Assembly (NCBI GenBank): GCA_028709385.1
Contig: JAQVXD010000006.1
Coordinates: forward strand, 1 to 64,000
Reading direction: 5' to 3'
From: Fermentimonas sp.
Lineage (GTDB): Bacteria; Bacteroidota; Bacteroidia; Bacteroidales; Dysgonomonadaceae
Length of the DNA stretch: 64,000 bases
The position numbers and the translations under genes were made by a program. The notes under the pieces were generated by a model that was not told where the DNA came from, made no database searches, and saw nothing but the letters and a program-made list of their open reading frames with translations. Below, piece after piece: positions 62,840 to 64,000 of this stretch (position 1 is the first letter of the stretch; every line of letters starts with the position of its first letter).

Positions 62840-64000
62840 TTATTTCCTTTCTTCGATTACAAATCCCGCATGTTTTAAATCTTCCCAGAATTTAGGATAT
62901 GATTTATAAACAACATCCGGGTTGTTTATTATTATTGATTGATTAGTGATAGCACCCGGTGCAAAAGACATAGCCATACGATGATCGTCGTAAGTGTCAA
63001 TTGCCGGTTCTTTTTCAGGTGTACAGCGTTCACCATCCCATTCCAGCATGCCAATTTCATTCTCTATGAGAATATATCCCAGTTTTTTTAATTCATTTAT
63101 TAATGCCTGCACCCTGTCTGTTTCCTTAATCTTTAAACTTTGAATACCTGAAAAAAGAAAGGGTACATTTTTAAAACAACAAGTTGCTGCAAAAGTTTGA
63201 GCAAGGTCGGGTTCGTTTATAAAATTGTGGAAGAACTTTTTTGTTTTCTTTTTTTGACTTCGAATAATAATTCCGTCAGAAGTATATTCTGTTGTTACGC
63301 CAAGATCATTAAACAGGTTAGCTACATTTGAGTCTCCCTGCATACTTTCTTTACTCACACCAATAAGCTTTATTTCCGAACCTGGTAGAAGAGACACAAT
63401 TTCATACCAGTATGAAGCAGCAGTCCAGTCGGATTCAACAACCATATCCACAGCTTTATATCTCTGGGGTTTAACTGATATGCTATTTCCTTCCCATTTA
63501 GCATGAACACCGCATTGCGACATCATACCCATAGTCAGATCGATATATGGCTTTGAAACAACCTCCTTCTCAATATGCATGATCAGACCCTTTTCCATTA
63601 AAGGGGCAACCATCAATAAAGCAGAAATAAATTGCGAGCTTATATTTCCTGACAAATAAACCTCTCCTCCCTTAAGCTTTTTGCCCTTTATTTTTAGAGG
63701 AGGGAATCCCTCTTTTTCAAGATATTCTATGTCAGCTCCCAAAGCGGACAGAGTTTCCACTAAAGGATGAATAGGACGTTGATGCATTCTCTCAGTTCCC
63801 TTTATAATCCATTCACCCTCCATTCCGGCCAGGAAAGCAGTAAGAAACCGCATCGCTGTTCCTGCAGCCTTAATATCGAATATGTTTGAGTCGGAATTAA
63901 ATGCATCTATCAGAACTTTCGTGTCATCACAATCAGACAAGTTCTCTATTGGTGCAGAACTGAGACTCAGTGCGTTGAGGATAAGAGCCCTGTTGCTGAT
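62840..64000 (-). CDS. aroA: 3-phosphoshikimate 1-carboxyvinyltransferase (5' end outside window)
   Basis: EPSP synthase of the shikimate pathway, joining phosphoenolpyruvate and shikimate 3-phosphate on the way to chorismate, the substrate of TrpE. Recognisable parts are AGTAMRFLTAFLAG, HQRPIHPLVETL, SGNISSQFISALL, KETDRVQALINEL and DDHRMAMSFA. An internal TTG at 63940 is not the true start: the frame stays open to the window edge and reads SNRALILNAL, the conserved N-terminal motif. About 25 residues are missing. It is the first gene visible of an operon continuing to rdgB. Confidence 0.95.
   Translation of the reverse strand: MSNRALILNALSLSSAPIENLSDCDDTKVLIDAFNSDSNIFDIKAAGTAMRFLTAFLAGMEGEWIIKGTERMHQRPIHPLVETLSALGADIEYLEKEGFPPLKIKGKKLKGGEVYLSGNISSQFISALLMVAPLMEKGLIMHIEKEVVSKPYIDLTMGMMSQCGVHAKWEGNSISVKPQRYKAVDMVVESDWTAASYWYEIVSLLPGSEIKLIGVSKESMQGDSNVANLFNDLGVTTEYTSDGIIIRSQKKKTKKFFHNFINEPDLAQTFAATCCFKNVPFLFSGIQSLKIKETDRVQALINELKKLGYILIENEIGMLEWDGERCTPEKEPAIDTYDDHRMAMSFAPGAITNQSIIINNPDVVYKSYPKFWEDLKHAGFVIEERK

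Noticed and set aside
1..64000. CRISPR arrays, tRNA or rRNA genes, intact insertion sequences, prophage genes or a defence island
   Set aside because: No spaced direct repeats, cloverleaf-like sequences, transposase or phage structural genes or known defence proteins were found. PglZ in PorX is part of a response regulator, not of a BREX or Pgl system.

Overview
The window looks like chromosomal DNA of a Bacteroidota member, most likely order Bacteroidales. The reasons are AT-rich genes, BACON-domain and other lipoproteins with short lipoboxes, the type IX secretion regulator PorX and a PorW/SprE-like lipoprotein, several Bacteroidota-typical DUF families, and many promoters with a TAnnTTTG -7 box just upstream of genes. 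I do not assign a genus. No rRNA, tRNA, CRISPR array, intact insertion sequence or prophage was seen. It reads as ordinary core genome with small accessory patches.

Layout. 1-5.1 kb: three lipoprotein glycosidases (GH16, a clan GH-A enzyme and GH3) in one operon closed by an intrinsic terminator, looking like the degradative end of a beta-glucan utilisation locus. 5.2-15.8 kb: a minus-strand run of mostly single housekeeping genes (acpH, a PIF1-like helicase with HRDC domain, argS, tcdA, rubrerythrin, an ABC-F ATPase, a helix-hairpin-helix/beta-barrel protein). 15.9-23.5 kb: plus-strand mltF-like transglycosylase, GNAT-like protein, parE, coaD, S41 protease and PPK2. 23.5-28.7 kb: minus-strand ECF sigma operon, mscL, a citrulline-to-glutamate-semialdehyde pair (ctlX-like and rocD) and a DUF1080 lipoprotein. 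29-38 kb: porX-tsaE, a TPR protein, then thrS-infC, separated from rpmI-rplT by an inverted Gfo/Idh/MocA oxidoreductase gene. 38-46.5 kb: GH43 lipoprotein, flavin-type oxidoreductase, periplasmic thioredoxin, SpoU-type rRNA methyltransferase, S9 peptidase, copper P-type ATPase. 46.5-49.8 kb: DUF6146, DUF3810, a small HMA protein and a glycerophosphodiesterase. 49.9-56.8 kb: a complete trpBEGDCFA operon. 56.9-64 kb: EamA permease, a second Gfo/Idh/MocA oxidoreductase, and a minus-strand operon aroA (cut by the window edge), a Cys/His membrane protein, a metal ABC permease, a PorW-like lipoprotein and rdgB.

The most striking regulatory feature is upstream of trpB. An 18-codon open frame with tandem Trp codons lies just after a good promoter and is followed by a perfect 15-bp hairpin with a U-rich tail. 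This is the architecture of ribosome-mediated transcription attenuation in a Bacteroidota trp operon. TrpE also keeps the LLES motif of tryptophan feedback inhibition, so the pathway appears controlled at both levels. Promoter boxes also settle several start codons (argS, tcdA, the ABC-F gene, mltF, eamA).

Limits: all family calls come from reading motifs and overall resemblance. No database search was possible, and promoter and terminator calls come from pattern matching by eye.
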